NCBI GenBank assembly: GCA_021647315.1
Contig: JAKIUY010000004.1
Span: 1-64,000 of the forward strand
DNA length: 64,000 bases
Direction: 5' to 3'
Source: Victivallaceae bacterium
GTDB taxonomy: Bacteria; Verrucomicrobiota; Lentisphaeria; Victivallales; Victivallaceae
Each line of letters opens with the position of its first letter. The first letter of the stretch is position 1. The translations under genes and the position numbers were made by a program. This document shows, piece by piece, positions 9,467 to 19,118 of the stretch. A model generated the notes under the pieces. The model worked only from the letters and a program-made list of their open reading frames with translations, was not told where the DNA came from and did no database searches.

Positions 9467-12400
9467 CGTCTATCAGCTTCCGCAAGCGCTTCTTCCAGTG
9501 AAATATTATCTTTAAGATGCCAGTTTACCGCTCCGATGGAAATTCTGACTTCCAATAAAGCAATATTACGTTCTTCTACTGCCTTCTGAATACGTTCCCT
9601 TATCACCTCAGTCTCGGTTTCAGTCTCAGTCTGAATAAGCACAATCAGGAACTCATCGCCGCCGTAGCGAATAACTATATCCGTATCCCTGACCTGTTCG
9701 ACCAGCAGATCAGCTACCTTTTGCAGTATCCGATCCCCGGTTTCATGCCCGTAGGTGTCATTGATCTGCTTGAAATTATCAATGTCAATCATCATAAACC
9801 CTATCTGGTGGCCGTAACGATTGGAACGGCTGATTTCCTGTTCGATTACCCGGTTAAAGTAACGCCTGTTGTAAACATTGGTCAAAGGATCGAGGGTTGC
9901 CTGCTCTTTAAGTTCTTTTTGCAGACGAATACGTTTTATAGCTTCCCCGGTGTGATCTAGCAACAGTTCAAGTTGTCGCGCATCTTCCTGACTGAATGCC
10001 TGTTCTGTTGTCGCTACGACCTGAAAGACCCCGACATGGTTAATTGGCGCGATAATTCCCGACTTAAAAACTTCAAGCGGTGTTTTCCCATCAGATATAT
10101 CTGCCAGGCAACCATAAGCAGCGGTTTCTCCATGATGATAAGCTCTGGCTACTAATCCATCATCATCAAGACAAGCTTCTCTGCCACTACAGGCCAGCAT
10201 TTTGCGTGAAGCACTCTTCTCCACCAATATATCCCCCTCTGCCATAATCAATGAAACCATGCTGAAACCAAGTACCATCTCCGCTGCTTCTACAGTCATC
10301 CGATAGACATCTGCTTCTGCTTCGCAACCGACAAGATAAGCGGCTACTTCATGCAGATTCTCGATTTTCTGTTTTGATTCCTGTAACTCGTTTTCTGCCT
10401 GCTTGCGTCTGGTAATATCTTTGGCAATTGCACAGTTAATCTCTTTTCCATCAAATATAATAAAGCTCGCCGTTATCTCCACCGGAAAAATTGTTTTATC
10501 CTTCCTTTGATGGGTAGTATTAAAGACCAATGATTTTTTCTCTTTCAGTTCAGCCCAATGTACAGGCCAAATTTCTGCTGGAAAGTCAGGCCCTATATCA
10601 TGTACGCTCATAGTAAGCAGTTCTTCTTTTGAATAGCCTAAAGATTCAACCGCAGCATTATTTATATAGATGAATTTAGCATCAGCACCCAGCCAATAAA
10701 CTGCATCAGTCGAATTATCAACTGCGAACTGGGTTAGGCGTAATGATTCTTCCATTTTTTTATACGTTGTAATGTCCTGAGTAAAACCGATAGCCATGAT
10801 CGGAAGATCATCCGCATCAAAGGTAATATCAGCCTTTTCTCTTACCCATTTAACTTTACCACCAGCAACTACCCGGTGTGTGATATCATAGGGTTCGTGC
10901 TTAAGCGCATTTGCCCATTTTCCATCAACGTAATCCCGGTCATCAGGATGAATACAGTTTATAAATTTTTCATAGTTTATTGCGATACCGCTCGACACCC
11001 CGAAGATTTTATAAATTTCATCGGTCCATGTCAGAATATTCTGTTGTATATCCAGTTCCCAGGTGCCAATCTTACCAATCTCCTGAGCTTTGCTCAGATA
11101 GTACTGTTGCTTAAGTAAATTAGCCTCAGCTTGCTTACTGCCGGAAATATCACGCCAGACGGTGTAAAGAATTTTACCTTCACTATCATCTGAGATAGCG
11201 GTCAACATTACCTCAACAGGAAAAATTTCTCCATCAGCTTTCTTATGATACCATTCAAAACGGTGACTGCCGTTTTTTAACGTTACCTCGACTATTTTAC
11301 TCGCTTTATCAATCGAGAATTGTCCGTCCGGCTGTTTTTCCGGGGATAATTCAGATGGTGTTTTATTTAAAAGCTCAGCTTTATTATTGTAACGCAGTAT
11401 ATCAGTTGCAGCCTGATTGCAATCCACAAACTTGCCATCATGAATAATTAGAACCGCATCTCTGGATTTCTCAAATAACTCCCGATATTTTTTCTCTGAT
11501 TTAACTAAACGATTCTCAATATGCCTACGCTCAGTAATATCTTCAGCAACTTTAATAAAATTAATAATGTTACCCTGCTGGTCAAAAATTGGTGCAATCG
11601 TCGCTGACTCCCAAAATAATTCTCCGTTTTTCTTTTTATTATGGAACTCGCCGCGCCACACTTTACCGGCACAAATGGTCTCCCACAGCTCGCTGTATAT
11701 TTCATCTGAAAGCTCGCCTGATTTCAGAATTACAGGTTTTTGTCCGATAGCCTCTTCTAAGGTATATTCTGTTACCTCGGTAAATTTAGGATTCACATAG
11801 TCCAAATTACCATTCAGATCAGTAATCGCAATCACCGCGGGACTTTGTTCCACTGCGGCCGACAGTTTACTGATCTCTATATCTGCCTGTTTGCGTTCGG
11901 TGATATCTTCACTCATCTGAACAATATTTATCACCTCACCGTCACTATTTTTCACTGGAAAAAGGCGCAATTGAATCCAGATATTATTACCCTCTATTTT
12001 AGTTAAATCGAGGGTTTCCATCATATTTAATACATTATATTCAATTGCCTGTAAAGTGACTGCCTCTCCAGCGAAAGCTTTTTCAATCAGCGGCATAGCT
12101 CCTGCCGCTTTGAGTTGCTCGTCTTCAAGCAGATTATAATTTTCATAAACCTGATGTAATCCTATACGGGAAATATTCCATAGATTCATAAAAGCTTGAT
12201 TAACTCGGTTAATATAACCGGCAGGGTCTATTATCTGTATCGCCAGCGGCGACTGTTCCATTAAATTTCGGAACTGTTCTTCGCTTGCTTTCAATTCATT
12301 TGTCCGTTCAGCAACGAGTGCTTCAAGATTCACATTCTTATCCCGCAATTTATCTTCAGCCGCCTTTATGCGCAGCATTACATTGACCTGAGCCGAAAGT

Positions 12401-12738
12401 TCCGCAGGATCAATGGGTTTTGCGAGAAAGGCATCCGCACCGTTTTCAAGCCCTTTTATCCGGCTTTCGGCATCAGTTCTGATTGCGGTGATTAAGATCA
12501 CCGGGATGTGTTTAGTCAATTTATCTGTTTTTAATCTCTGGCAGACTTCATAGCCATCCATTTCAGGCATAATAATATCCAACAGGATTGTATCAGGTAA
12601 CTCTTGTCGCGCCGCGCTAATCCCTGCTGCTCCTGACTGGGCAGTTATAACAGTACAGTCAGGCATAAAGCTTTTAAATAATGCCTTAATTGAAGTCAGA
12701 TTATCCTTTTTGTCATCTATCGCTAATATTTTTTTCAT
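9436..12738 (-). CDS. Response regulator REC-PAS(x5)-GAF-GGDEF diguanylate cyclase
   Basis: In this 1100-aa protein REC is at residues 1-120 (acidic IDDK, phospho-Asp in LLDIIMPEMDG, Lys in AKPID). About five PAS/PAC repeats follow (150-775), then a GAF-like domain (about 785-930) and a C-terminal GGDEF domain. The active motif is RYGGDEF, preceded by RDTD exactly five residues upstream, the RxxD inhibitory I-site. An active, product-inhibited c-di-GMP synthase is therefore predicted, phosphorylated by one of the neighbouring kinases and tuned by PAS/GAF ligands. The block with the TACCC(A)TGGGTA palindrome lies about 95 bp upstream of the ATG. Its PAS repeats 4-5 closely resemble those of the PAS protein at 7243-9357, suggesting domain duplication between neighbours. 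Confidence 0.9.
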   Translation of the reverse strand: MKKILAIDDKKDNLTSIKALFKSFMPDCTVITAQSGAAGISAARQELPDTILLDIIMPEMDGYEVCQRLKTDKLTKHIPVILITAIRTDAESRIKGLENGADAFLAKPIDPAELSAQVNVMLRIKAAEDKLRDKNVNLEALVAERTNELKASEEQFRNLMEQSPLAIQIIDPAGYINRVNQAFMNLWNISRIGLHQVYENYNLLEDEQLKAAGAMPLIEKAFAGEAVTLQAIEYNVLNMMETLDLTKIEGNNIWIQLRLFPVKNSDGEVINIVQMSEDITERKQADIEISKLSAAVEQSPAVIAITDLNGNLDYVNPKFTEVTEYTLEEAIGQKPVILKSGELSDEIYSELWETICAGKVWRGEFHNKKKNGELFWESATIAPIFDQQGNIINFIKVAEDITERRHIENRLVKSEKKYRELFEKSRDAVLIIHDGKFVDCNQAATDILRYNNKAELLNKTPSELSPEKQPDGQFSIDKASKIVEVTLKNGSHRFEWYHKKADGEIFPVEVMLTAISDDSEGKILYTVWRDISGSKQAEANLLKQQYYLSKAQEIGKIGTWELDIQQNILTWTDEIYKIFGVSSGIAINYEKFINCIHPDDRDYVDGKWANALKHEPYDITHRVVAGGKVKWVREKADITFDADDLPIMAIGFTQDITTYKKMEESLRLTQFAVDNSTDAVYWLGADAKFIYINNAAVESLGYSKEELLTMSVHDIGPDFPAEIWPVHWAELKEKKSLVFNTTHQRKDKTIFPVEITASFIIFDGKEINCAIAKDITRRKQAENELQESKQKIENLHEVAAYLVGCEAEADVYRMTVEAAEMVLGFSMVSLIMAEGDILVEKSASRKMLACSGREACLDDDGLVARAYHHGETAAYGCLADISDGKTPLEVFKSGIIAPINHVGVFQVVATTEQAFSQEDARQLELLLDHTGEAIKRIRLQKELKEQATLDPLTNVYNRRYFNRVIEQEISRSNRYGHQIGFMMIDIDNFKQINDTYGHETGDRILQKVADLLVEQVRDTDIVIRYGGDEFLIVLIQTETETETEVIRERIQKAVEERNIALLEVRISIGAVNWHLKDNISLEEALAEADRRMYKAKKSKV

Positions 12739-12850
12739 TTATTTAAACTCATATTATACTTGTTTTGGTTGATATTTAAACTTTTATTTTTTACTTTTAA
12801 CCTTCAAATAGCCAAATAAACGAACTAAAAACTACCCAAAATGGGTATAT
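12738..12850 (-). promoter_or_regulatory. Conserved block E upstream of REC-PAS-GGDEF gene
   Basis: Read on the minus strand, a palindrome (TACCCA-TTT-TGGGTA, 12833-12847) is followed by about 85 AT-rich bases with the same landmarks as block D upstream of the HlyD gene (AAAAGTTTAAA, then a Lys/Asn-rich leader). The palindrome lies inside the last codons of the gene at 12825-14648. It is an operator or activator-site candidate. Confidence 0.5.
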
Positions 12851-14648
12851 TTGGGTTGCCATTTTTTTTGCTTTTTTTGCTTTTTTTGCTTTTTTTGCTT
12901 TTTTTGCTTTTTTTGCTTTCATACATTTCATTATCAGCTTCGACAAGAGCATCTTCCAATGATCTATTGCTTCCAGGTTCCCAGTGTGCCACTCCAATGG
13001 ATAGCGTTACCGGAAAAGAGGCAATTGATTTTGTCTGATTTAATTCATCGACTGCCGTCATAATCCGCTGCTTGACCATACTGATTTCCTTATCAGGTTC
13101 AATAAGAACAAGCAGAAACTCATCACCGCCATAACGAACCACGATATCCGTATCCCGTACCTGTCGAATCAGCAGATCCGCGACCTGCTGTAATACTTGA
13201 TCACCGATTTGATGCCCGTAGAGATCGTTAATCTGTTTAAATTGATCAATGTCAACCATAAGGAAACCAATCTGATGATCATAACGACTGGCACGGCTGC
13301 TCTCCTGTTCGATTATATGGTTAAAATAACGCCTATTGTAGGCGTTAGTAAGTGGATCATGGATTGCCTGCTCCTCAAGCTTCTTCCATATACGGATACG
13401 TTTTACCGCCTCCCCGGTGTGATCAAGCAAGAGCTCAAGCAGTCGCATATCTTCCTGACTGAATGCCGCCTTTTCTGCAGAACAGACGCGAAAGACACCA
13501 ATATCTTTGATTGCCGCAATAATGCCTGACTGAAACTGTGCCTGATTTGCCCCAACTAAGAAAGTGCTTATTCCTGTACGGTATATTTCCAGTGCCATCT
13601 TTTCAGTATCAGGACAGCTCTCCCGTTGACTGTCTGATGCCATATCAGATGAAAAGGCTTTTCCCACCAGGCTCTCCCCTTCGGCAATACTCAAGGATGC
13701 CAAACTAAAATGGAGCACACTATCCGCGGCTTTAATTGTCGTACGATAAACCTCCATTTCGCTGGTGCATTCCTCGAGCTCGTGAGCGATGCCATGCAGG
13801 CGCTCAATTTTCTGTTTAGAGTCGCACAGTGCCATTTCCGCCTGCTTGCGCTCGGTGATGTCTCTGCCCAAACCGATAATTTCAACAACTTCGCCTTGAT
13901 CATTTAAAATCGCAGTATCAGTCCACCCAAACCATCTCAAACCATTCATTGTTTTTACTCTTTGTTCTACGTGACATGTATAAGGTGGCTGATATAATGC
14001 CTCCATACTTTTCATGGTATGTTCCTGATCTTCTTCATAAATTAAAGGCATAAATTTATTATTGAGCAGTTCTTTTTCGGTTTTTCCGAATATTTTACAA
14101 TAAGAGGGGCTGACAAAAAGAAAACGTCCCTCAAGGTCTACTTTTACAGTTAAGTCTGTCTGATTATCAACTAACAGACGATATTTTTTTTCGCTTTCCT
14201 TTAATTTTGCCGTTCTTATGCTAACAAGTTTCTCAAGATTAGCTTTTTCCGCACGTAATTTATCTTCTGCTGTTTTTATCCGCAGCATAGCGTTCACCTG
14301 CGCAGACAGTTCAATCGGATCAATGGGTTTTGCAAGAAAAGCATCAGCACCGAGTTTAAGCCCCCTCACGCGACTCTCAATATCAGTTTTTATCGCCGTC
14401 AGCATTATTATAGGAATATGCTTAGTCCTATTATCATGCTTCAACTTAGCGCAAACCTCATAACCATCAATTTCAGGCATGATAATATCCAGCAGAATCG
14501 TATCCGGCAACTCTGCCTGCGCTGTACTGATCCCTGCTGCACCTGACTGGGCGGTTATAACCGTACATTCAGGCATAAAGGCTTTAAACAATGCGTCAGT
14601 TGAAATCAGGTTATCCTGTTGATCATCTATCACTAATAATTTTTTCAT
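12825..14648 (-). CDS. Response regulator REC-PAS-GAF-GGDEF diguanylate cyclase with Lys/Ser repeat tail
   Basis: REC is at residues 1-120 from the chosen start (MKKLLVIDDQQDN, phospho-Asp in LLDIIMPEIDG), PAS at about 150-275, GAF at about 290-420 and GGDEF at about 425-590. RYGGDEF is preceded by RDTD at I-site spacing. It should synthesise c-di-GMP under phospho-REC control. An upstream in-frame ATG at 14708 would add 20 residues that look like a GGDEF tail relic, so I prefer the ATG at 14648 with GGAG about 9 nt before it. The C-terminus ends in six SKK repeats from a 9-bp minisatellite, then about 11 residues (NGNPNIPILGSF) encoded by the regulatory block of the next gene. This suggests that the original stop was lost by repeat expansion. 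It is a paralogue of the 9436-12738 gene. Confidence 0.88.
   Translation of the reverse strand: MKKLLVIDDQQDNLISTDALFKAFMPECTVITAQSGAAGISTAQAELPDTILLDIIMPEIDGYEVCAKLKHDNRTKHIPIIMLTAIKTDIESRVRGLKLGADAFLAKPIDPIELSAQVNAMLRIKTAEDKLRAEKANLEKLVSIRTAKLKESEKKYRLLVDNQTDLTVKVDLEGRFLFVSPSYCKIFGKTEKELLNNKFMPLIYEEDQEHTMKSMEALYQPPYTCHVEQRVKTMNGLRWFGWTDTAILNDQGEVVEIIGLGRDITERKQAEMALCDSKQKIERLHGIAHELEECTSEMEVYRTTIKAADSVLHFSLASLSIAEGESLVGKAFSSDMASDSQRESCPDTEKMALEIYRTGISTFLVGANQAQFQSGIIAAIKDIGVFRVCSAEKAAFSQEDMRLLELLLDHTGEAVKRIRIWKKLEEQAIHDPLTNAYNRRYFNHIIEQESSRASRYDHQIGFLMVDIDQFKQINDLYGHQIGDQVLQQVADLLIRQVRDTDIVVRYGGDEFLLVLIEPDKEISMVKQRIMTAVDELNQTKSIASFPVTLSIGVAHWEPGSNRSLEDALVEADNEMYESKKSKKSKKSKKSKKSKKNGNPNIPILGSF
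12860..12918. repeat. 9-bp minisatellite (AAAAAAAGC)n inside a GGDEF gene
   Basis: About six 9-bp units, each an A7 run plus GC on the coding strand, encode SKK repeats at the end of the diguanylate cyclase. Whole-unit changes keep the frame, while slippage within an A7 run would change the C-terminus. Confidence 0.9.
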
Positions 14649-14745
14649 CTCTTCAGACTCCAATATTCGTGGTGCATATTGCTTCTCATGTTTGGCCGCA
14701 TACATCATTCTCTCAGCTTCAGCAATAGTATTTTGCGATCTAAAA
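14649..14745 (-). pseudogene. Relic of a GGDEF domain C-terminus
   Basis: Translating upstream of the REC-GGDEF start gives IAEAERMMYAAKHEKQ, matching the typical GGDEF ending (xADxxMYxAKxxGRN). It is in frame with the downstream gene and is preceded by a stop codon. The upstream border is TTTTAGATCGCAAAA, a 15-mer also found at the border of the transposase fragment near 27172. It is probably what remains of a third tandem REC-GGDEF gene removed by insertion or deletion. Confidence 0.6.
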
Positions 14746-14768
14746 ATTTAAGCAGGCACTGAAAACCA

Positions 14769-15121
14769 GTGTCGCTCGGCATAAATAGCTGTACCACCAG
14801 TATGGCTCTTTTATTTCAGGTGTCGCTGCGCTCGCCAGGCCAAAAGAGCCAAATGACGATTAACTCGCGAATTATGCGTAATTATTGCTGAATATAACCA
14901 GCTTTGCCGGAACTTTAAAAGTAGCCTGCGACTTCTAAGACACGTTCGTAGTCACGTGCCAGGCGCAACGGCAAACTACTAGAAAATACCTACCCGAACG
15001 TAGTGACAGACGAAGTAATTTCCTATTAGGTTAAAATATTAACGTGCAACAAACACTCTTAATGCCAGTTTTGGCAAAACTTGCATACTATGGTGGTCTA
15101 TAAACTTACGCCGAATGACAC
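14769..15121. mobile_element. MITE-like element, 353 bp, related to the GTGTCG family
   Basis: The ends are inverted copies: GTGTCGCTCGGCATAA ... on the left and ... TTACGCCGAATGACAC on the right, and the pairing continues inward (accaccag / ggtggt). TA follows the right end; the left flank is CA. The interior carries a hairpin with TGGCTCTTTT / AAAAGAGCCA arms, a CAGCTTTGCCGGAAC hairpin motif found elsewhere in the window, and an AACGTAGTGACAG ... TTCCTATTAGG segment recurring near 29601-29640. No transposase is encoded. It fills the gap between the REC-GGDEF and hybrid kinase genes. Confidence 0.65.
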
Positions 15122-15133
15122 TAGCTTAAACGA

Positions 15134-18100
15134 TTACTCTCCGCATAACCATTCATCCAGCTTCAACAGCAGCATTTCCGGATCAACTGGTTTAGCAACA
15201 AAGTCATCGCAACCTGCTCTAAGGAAAATTTCTTTATCATCCTTCATGGTGCGGGCAGTTACTGCAATAACCGGGATATGTGCAGTCGCCGCGCTGCTTT
15301 TGAGTACTTTCACGACCTCTATCCCATCCATTTTAGGTAACGACATATCGAGCAGAATAATATCAGGTAAAATATCAATTGCCTGCTTCAGCCCCGCCTC
15401 GCCATCTTCAACCTCAAATATGCTGAAATTATCTTTAAGAATAGCTCTTACAGAGGTCATATTGTCGGGATTATCTTCAATAACCAACACCTTGGGTAGA
15501 TTTGCCGCCGATATTTTTTTCTTTTTCCGCGGTGTTGCCGTTACATTAACGGGTGGTTGCTCTTTTGCATCCAAAGTCTCCAGCTCGGCTAAAACACGTT
15601 TTATTTCATCCGCCAACAGACGTGGTGTCGCATCACTTTTGGCGATAATCGAAGAAACGTTACCACTTAACTTCAATTTATCTTTTACTGTCAGGTCTTT
15701 TGCCGTTACAATAATCGTCGGCAGCTCCCGGGTTGAAGGTTTTTTTCTGATATTATCAAGCACCTGAAACCCGTCCATACCCGGCATAAGCAGATCCAGC
15801 ACCAGCACATCCGGCAGTTGTTTGTCAAGCAAGCGCAGACATTTACTGCCACTTTCAGCCAGAACAGATACTATATTTTCCGCTTTCAGGATCTCGCCCA
15901 TATTTTCCCTATCCAGCTTATCATCATCAACAATCATCACCGTGCGGGGGTTTTCATGCAGTTTTCTGATCTCGGCAATAAGCAATTTACTGTCAAGCGG
16001 TTTATGAATATAACCGACTGCGCCCAGTGCGAACCCGGTTGCGCTTTCAGAGACAATAGAAACTACAATAACCGGGATATGTTTGGTTTTTGGGTTATTT
16101 TTAATTTTCTGTAACACTTCCCACCCATCGACATCCGGCATAATTACATCAAGAGTTATCGCAAATGGTTGATATTGTTCCGCCAACTCAAGTGCTTTCA
16201 ACCCTGATGTCGTACCAATCGGGTTATAACCTGCCTGTGCCAGATGTTTCGAAATTTCTTTTATCATCGCCGGATTATCATCAACCACCAGAACGGTTTT
16301 AGCTGAAAGTTGCGGCAGCACAGCTTCAATTTCGGTACACTCAGGGTCAACAATTTTATCCGGCCACTTGATTGGTAGCGTTATCGTAAACAGCGAGCCC
16401 TTATGCAAGGTACTTTTTACATCAATATCACCCCCTAGCATTTTTATTATTTTATAAGCAATGGCAAGTCCAAGTCCAGTTCCCTCATATTTTCGCGATG
16501 AGGAGCCATCCACCTGCCTGAATTCATCAAATATATAGGGTATATCATCCGTATTAATACCAATTCCTGTATCTTCAACTTCAAAATAAATATTTACTGA
16601 ATCTCTTTTCAATGTGAGATTTACCGCACCTGTTTCAGTGAATTTAACCGCATTGCCGATGATATTCGACAATACCTGATGCAGTTTTATGGCATCCGTT
16701 TTAACATCAGGCATATCTTCAGCAACTTGCAGGTTAATTGCTACTCCCTTTTCATTTGCCAGCGGCTCCAGATTTTCTTTGATGACACCCAGCATTAAAC
16801 CAGGAGAAATATAAGTTGGCGAAAGCGCTACTTTACCAGATTCAATTTTGGCAAGATCAAGGATATCGTTAATCAGCCGGAGTAACTCCTTACCATTTCG
16901 TTCAACGATTTCCAGGTAATTATTTTCTTCAGCATTAAGTTTATCTTTTGTCTGCATCATCAATACGCGCGACAGAGCCATAATAGAATTCAACGGAGTA
17001 CGCAACTCATGACTCATATTCGACAGAAATTCACTTTTTAAACGATTGGCGTTCTCAATCTCTTTCCGTTGTATTTCCAATTCAAGATTCTGTTCATGCA
17101 ATTCCTCGGACCTGCGTTGCAATTCTTGAGATTGAGCATCTAATCGCTGATTAGTCAGTGTCAGTTGTTCAGCAAGAATTCGGGTGCGTTCACCGGCCAG
17201 CAAATTGGCGTAAGAGGTATTTATTCCTGCCCAGGATTGTTTAATAATATCATAACATTCATCACGGAATTTATGCATATTAACCAGCGAAATAATTGCC
17301 ACAACGCTGTTTTCAACTAATATAGGCACCGTAATTATTTCTTTAGGTATTGCGTCGCCGGCAGTAGTCTTATAGCTGAAAATTGTGTTTTCCGGAATAT
17401 CACGCAGGTAGTAAATATTTTTATTCGACAGTGCATTACCAACTTCCCCTGCCGGATATTCCGCATCAAAAGGTTTAAGTAACTTTTCATTGGCGCCTAT
17501 AGAGACAAAATGTTCATATTGTGCTGTAACTTCATTCAGGATATAAAAAGTACCCATATTCGCTTGGGTAATGGACATCAACTGCTTAAGCAACTCAGTG
17601 CCAAACCCCTGCATTGACATTTGATTTATCATGATGTCAGAAATGGCCGCCACGCCTTGCTGGGTATTGATACGAGTTTCAATTGACGCGGTCATTTCAT
17701 TGATAGATCCAGCCAAAGATGCCAGTTCATCGCTGGAGTTAACCTCCGCTCTGACGGAGTAATCACCGCATTTGATCTTCCGGGTTGCAATATCTATATT
17801 GATAATAGGTTTTGAAATCCGGTTAATAACCCATAATAGAACCAATACAACCATGATAACAGAAGCAATAAACAGGATAACAATATTTTGAACCAAGTCA
17901 CGAATCGGTGCATTCAATTCATACATATCCTGTTTGCAGACAAATCCCCAGCCCGTTAGAGGAAGCGATGTATATGCTGCCAAAACCTCTTCACCCCGAT
18001 AATCTTCAGTCTTAATAATCCCGGTTTTACCCGCAGCCGCAGCTCGCGCCGGGATTGCCATTATTCTAAGTTTCAGCGGAGCATTCGCGTAATTTCGCAA

Positions 18101-18790
18101 CTCATTTAACGCCATCGCGCTGTCATCTACAATCAGCGTCTCTCCAGTTTCTCCGAGGCCAGTTCTGTTTGCCAATAACTGATAAAGCGATTTTTCAAGA
18201 TTTATCCGGGCAACCAAGATGCCGATAATATGAGTATTATGGGTTGAACAATATACCGGAATTGAAATCGTCATTGCGTGGCGTCCCAGCTCTTTTGAAT
18301 AATAGATATCTTTTATATAGGTTTTGCCGGTTTTAAACGGCACGGAAAAAGCTAGGTCATGAGATTTGTTAATTCTTTCAAACTCTATGTTATCTGAAAG
18401 TTCAGCTAAGCCGGTTTTGGCATCAATAAAACCTATTTCATCATAAACTATATCAGTCTTTGAATATCTGTTTAAAAGCTTTCTGGCAAGCTCAATTTTT
18501 TTTAGATCTTCAGGCGTCTTTGATGATTTTTCAAAGATATTTTCAAGTCCTCTGATCTTAGAATCGCCTGCCATCGTCTGCAAATCACTAATTCGTTCAG
18601 CCAGCCAATTGTTTACCTGCTCAACTTTTAAATCACGAATTGCCACAAGTTTAGCAAAAGTTTTCCGTTCAATTGAACGTTTCTGCAGGTTATAGGTTAT
18701 CAAAAAGCCAATCAACAGGGGGGACAGTGCTATGATAAAAAACCAGAAACTAAGCCGGGATTTTATGCTTTTAAATGATATTTTTTTCAT
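15134..18790 (-). CDS. Hybrid sensor histidine kinase with three receiver domains
   Basis: This protein is about 1218 aa from the ATG with GGAG 6 nt upstream (18790; an ATG 18 bp earlier lacks an SD). TM1 is at about residues 15-36, followed by a periplasmic dCACHE sensor, TM2 at about 305-325, HAMP, a GAF domain (about 385-535) and a coiled coil. HisKA has SNMSHELRTPLN and HATPase has IGNAVKF, DTGIGI and GTGLGLAI. Three REC domains follow: phospho-Asp in LDVIMPDVDG, LDLLMPGMDG and LDMSLPKMDG, with about 115 residues each. Multi-REC hybrids usually work in phosphorelays or scaffolding, but no Hpt domain is visible here or nearby. The second REC ends SSIIAKSD instead of the usual KP motif. The stop codon lies about 10 bp from the end of the 14769-15121 element. 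Confidence 0.92.
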   Translation of the reverse strand: MKKISFKSIKSRLSFWFFIIALSPLLIGFLITYNLQKRSIERKTFAKLVAIRDLKVEQVNNWLAERISDLQTMAGDSKIRGLENIFEKSSKTPEDLKKIELARKLLNRYSKTDIVYDEIGFIDAKTGLAELSDNIEFERINKSHDLAFSVPFKTGKTYIKDIYYSKELGRHAMTISIPVYCSTHNTHIIGILVARINLEKSLYQLLANRTGLGETGETLIVDDSAMALNELRNYANAPLKLRIMAIPARAAAAGKTGIIKTEDYRGEEVLAAYTSLPLTGWGFVCKQDMYELNAPIRDLVQNIVILFIASVIMVVLVLLWVINRISKPIINIDIATRKIKCGDYSVRAEVNSSDELASLAGSINEMTASIETRINTQQGVAAISDIMINQMSMQGFGTELLKQLMSITQANMGTFYILNEVTAQYEHFVSIGANEKLLKPFDAEYPAGEVGNALSNKNIYYLRDIPENTIFSYKTTAGDAIPKEIITVPILVENSVVAIISLVNMHKFRDECYDIIKQSWAGINTSYANLLAGERTRILAEQLTLTNQRLDAQSQELQRRSEELHEQNLELEIQRKEIENANRLKSEFLSNMSHELRTPLNSIMALSRVLMMQTKDKLNAEENNYLEIVERNGKELLRLINDILDLAKIESGKVALSPTYISPGLMLGVIKENLEPLANEKGVAINLQVAEDMPDVKTDAIKLHQVLSNIIGNAVKFTETGAVNLTLKRDSVNIYFEVEDTGIGINTDDIPYIFDEFRQVDGSSSRKYEGTGLGLAIAYKIIKMLGGDIDVKSTLHKGSLFTITLPIKWPDKIVDPECTEIEAVLPQLSAKTVLVVDDNPAMIKEISKHLAQAGYNPIGTTSGLKALELAEQYQPFAITLDVIMPDVDGWEVLQKIKNNPKTKHIPVIVVSIVSESATGFALGAVGYIHKPLDSKLLIAEIRKLHENPRTVMIVDDDKLDRENMGEILKAENIVSVLAESGSKCLRLLDKQLPDVLVLDLLMPGMDGFQVLDNIRKKPSTRELPTIIVTAKDLTVKDKLKLSGNVSSIIAKSDATPRLLADEIKRVLAELETLDAKEQPPVNVTATPRKKKKISAANLPKVLVIEDNPDNMTSVRAILKDNFSIFEVEDGEAGLKQAIDILPDIILLDMSLPKMDGIEVVKVLKSSAATAHIPVIAVTARTMKDDKEIFLRAGCDDFVAKPVDPEMLLLKLDEWLCGE

Positions 18791-18817
18791 ATAATACTCC
18801 AATTTCATTCCAGTTTA

Positions 18818-19118
18818 GTGTCGCGCGACTTAAATAACTATACCCCCATTTTCGGCTCGACGGAGTCTCGCCCTCCAGTATCAAAATACAGTTCAACAAT
18901 GGAGGGCGAAAGTCCCTTGAGCTTTTTGTCTGTGCATTATGATCTGGGGATCACAAACTTATGTCGCGCGACTTAAATAACTATACCCCCATTTTCGGCT
19001 CGACGGAGTCTCGCCTTCCAGCATCAAAATACAGCGCAACGATGGAGGGCGAAAGTCCCTTGAGCTTTTTTGTTAGTCCATCATGAACGAGGGGGCATGA
19101 ACTTACGCCGAGCGACAC
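18818..19118. mobile_element. Two tandem copies of the GTGTCG MITE-like element
   Basis: Copies span about 18818-18970 and 18966-19118, fused head-to-tail through a shared GTCGCGCGAC junction. Each has the core pair CTCGACGGAGTCTCGCC / GGGCGAAAGTCCCTTGAG, which folds back around CCTCCA/TGGAGG, and outer ends GTGTCG/CGACAC next to TA. The right end supplies the stop codon of the PAS gene: TAG is made from the flanking TA plus the first G of the element. The whole 310-bp space between the hybrid kinase and PAS genes is this repeat. Confidence 0.75.

Noticed and set aside
12841-13063. Phe/Cys/Leu-rich plus-strand frames (FCFFCFFCF) opposite the GGDEF gene
   Set aside because: They are antisense readings of the 9-bp (AAAAAAAGC) minisatellite.
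14649-14708. Upstream ATG start for the 12825-14648 REC-GGDEF gene
   Set aside because: The extra 20 residues look like a GGDEF tail relic and no SD precedes them; the ATG at 14648 has GGAG and begins a normal REC domain.
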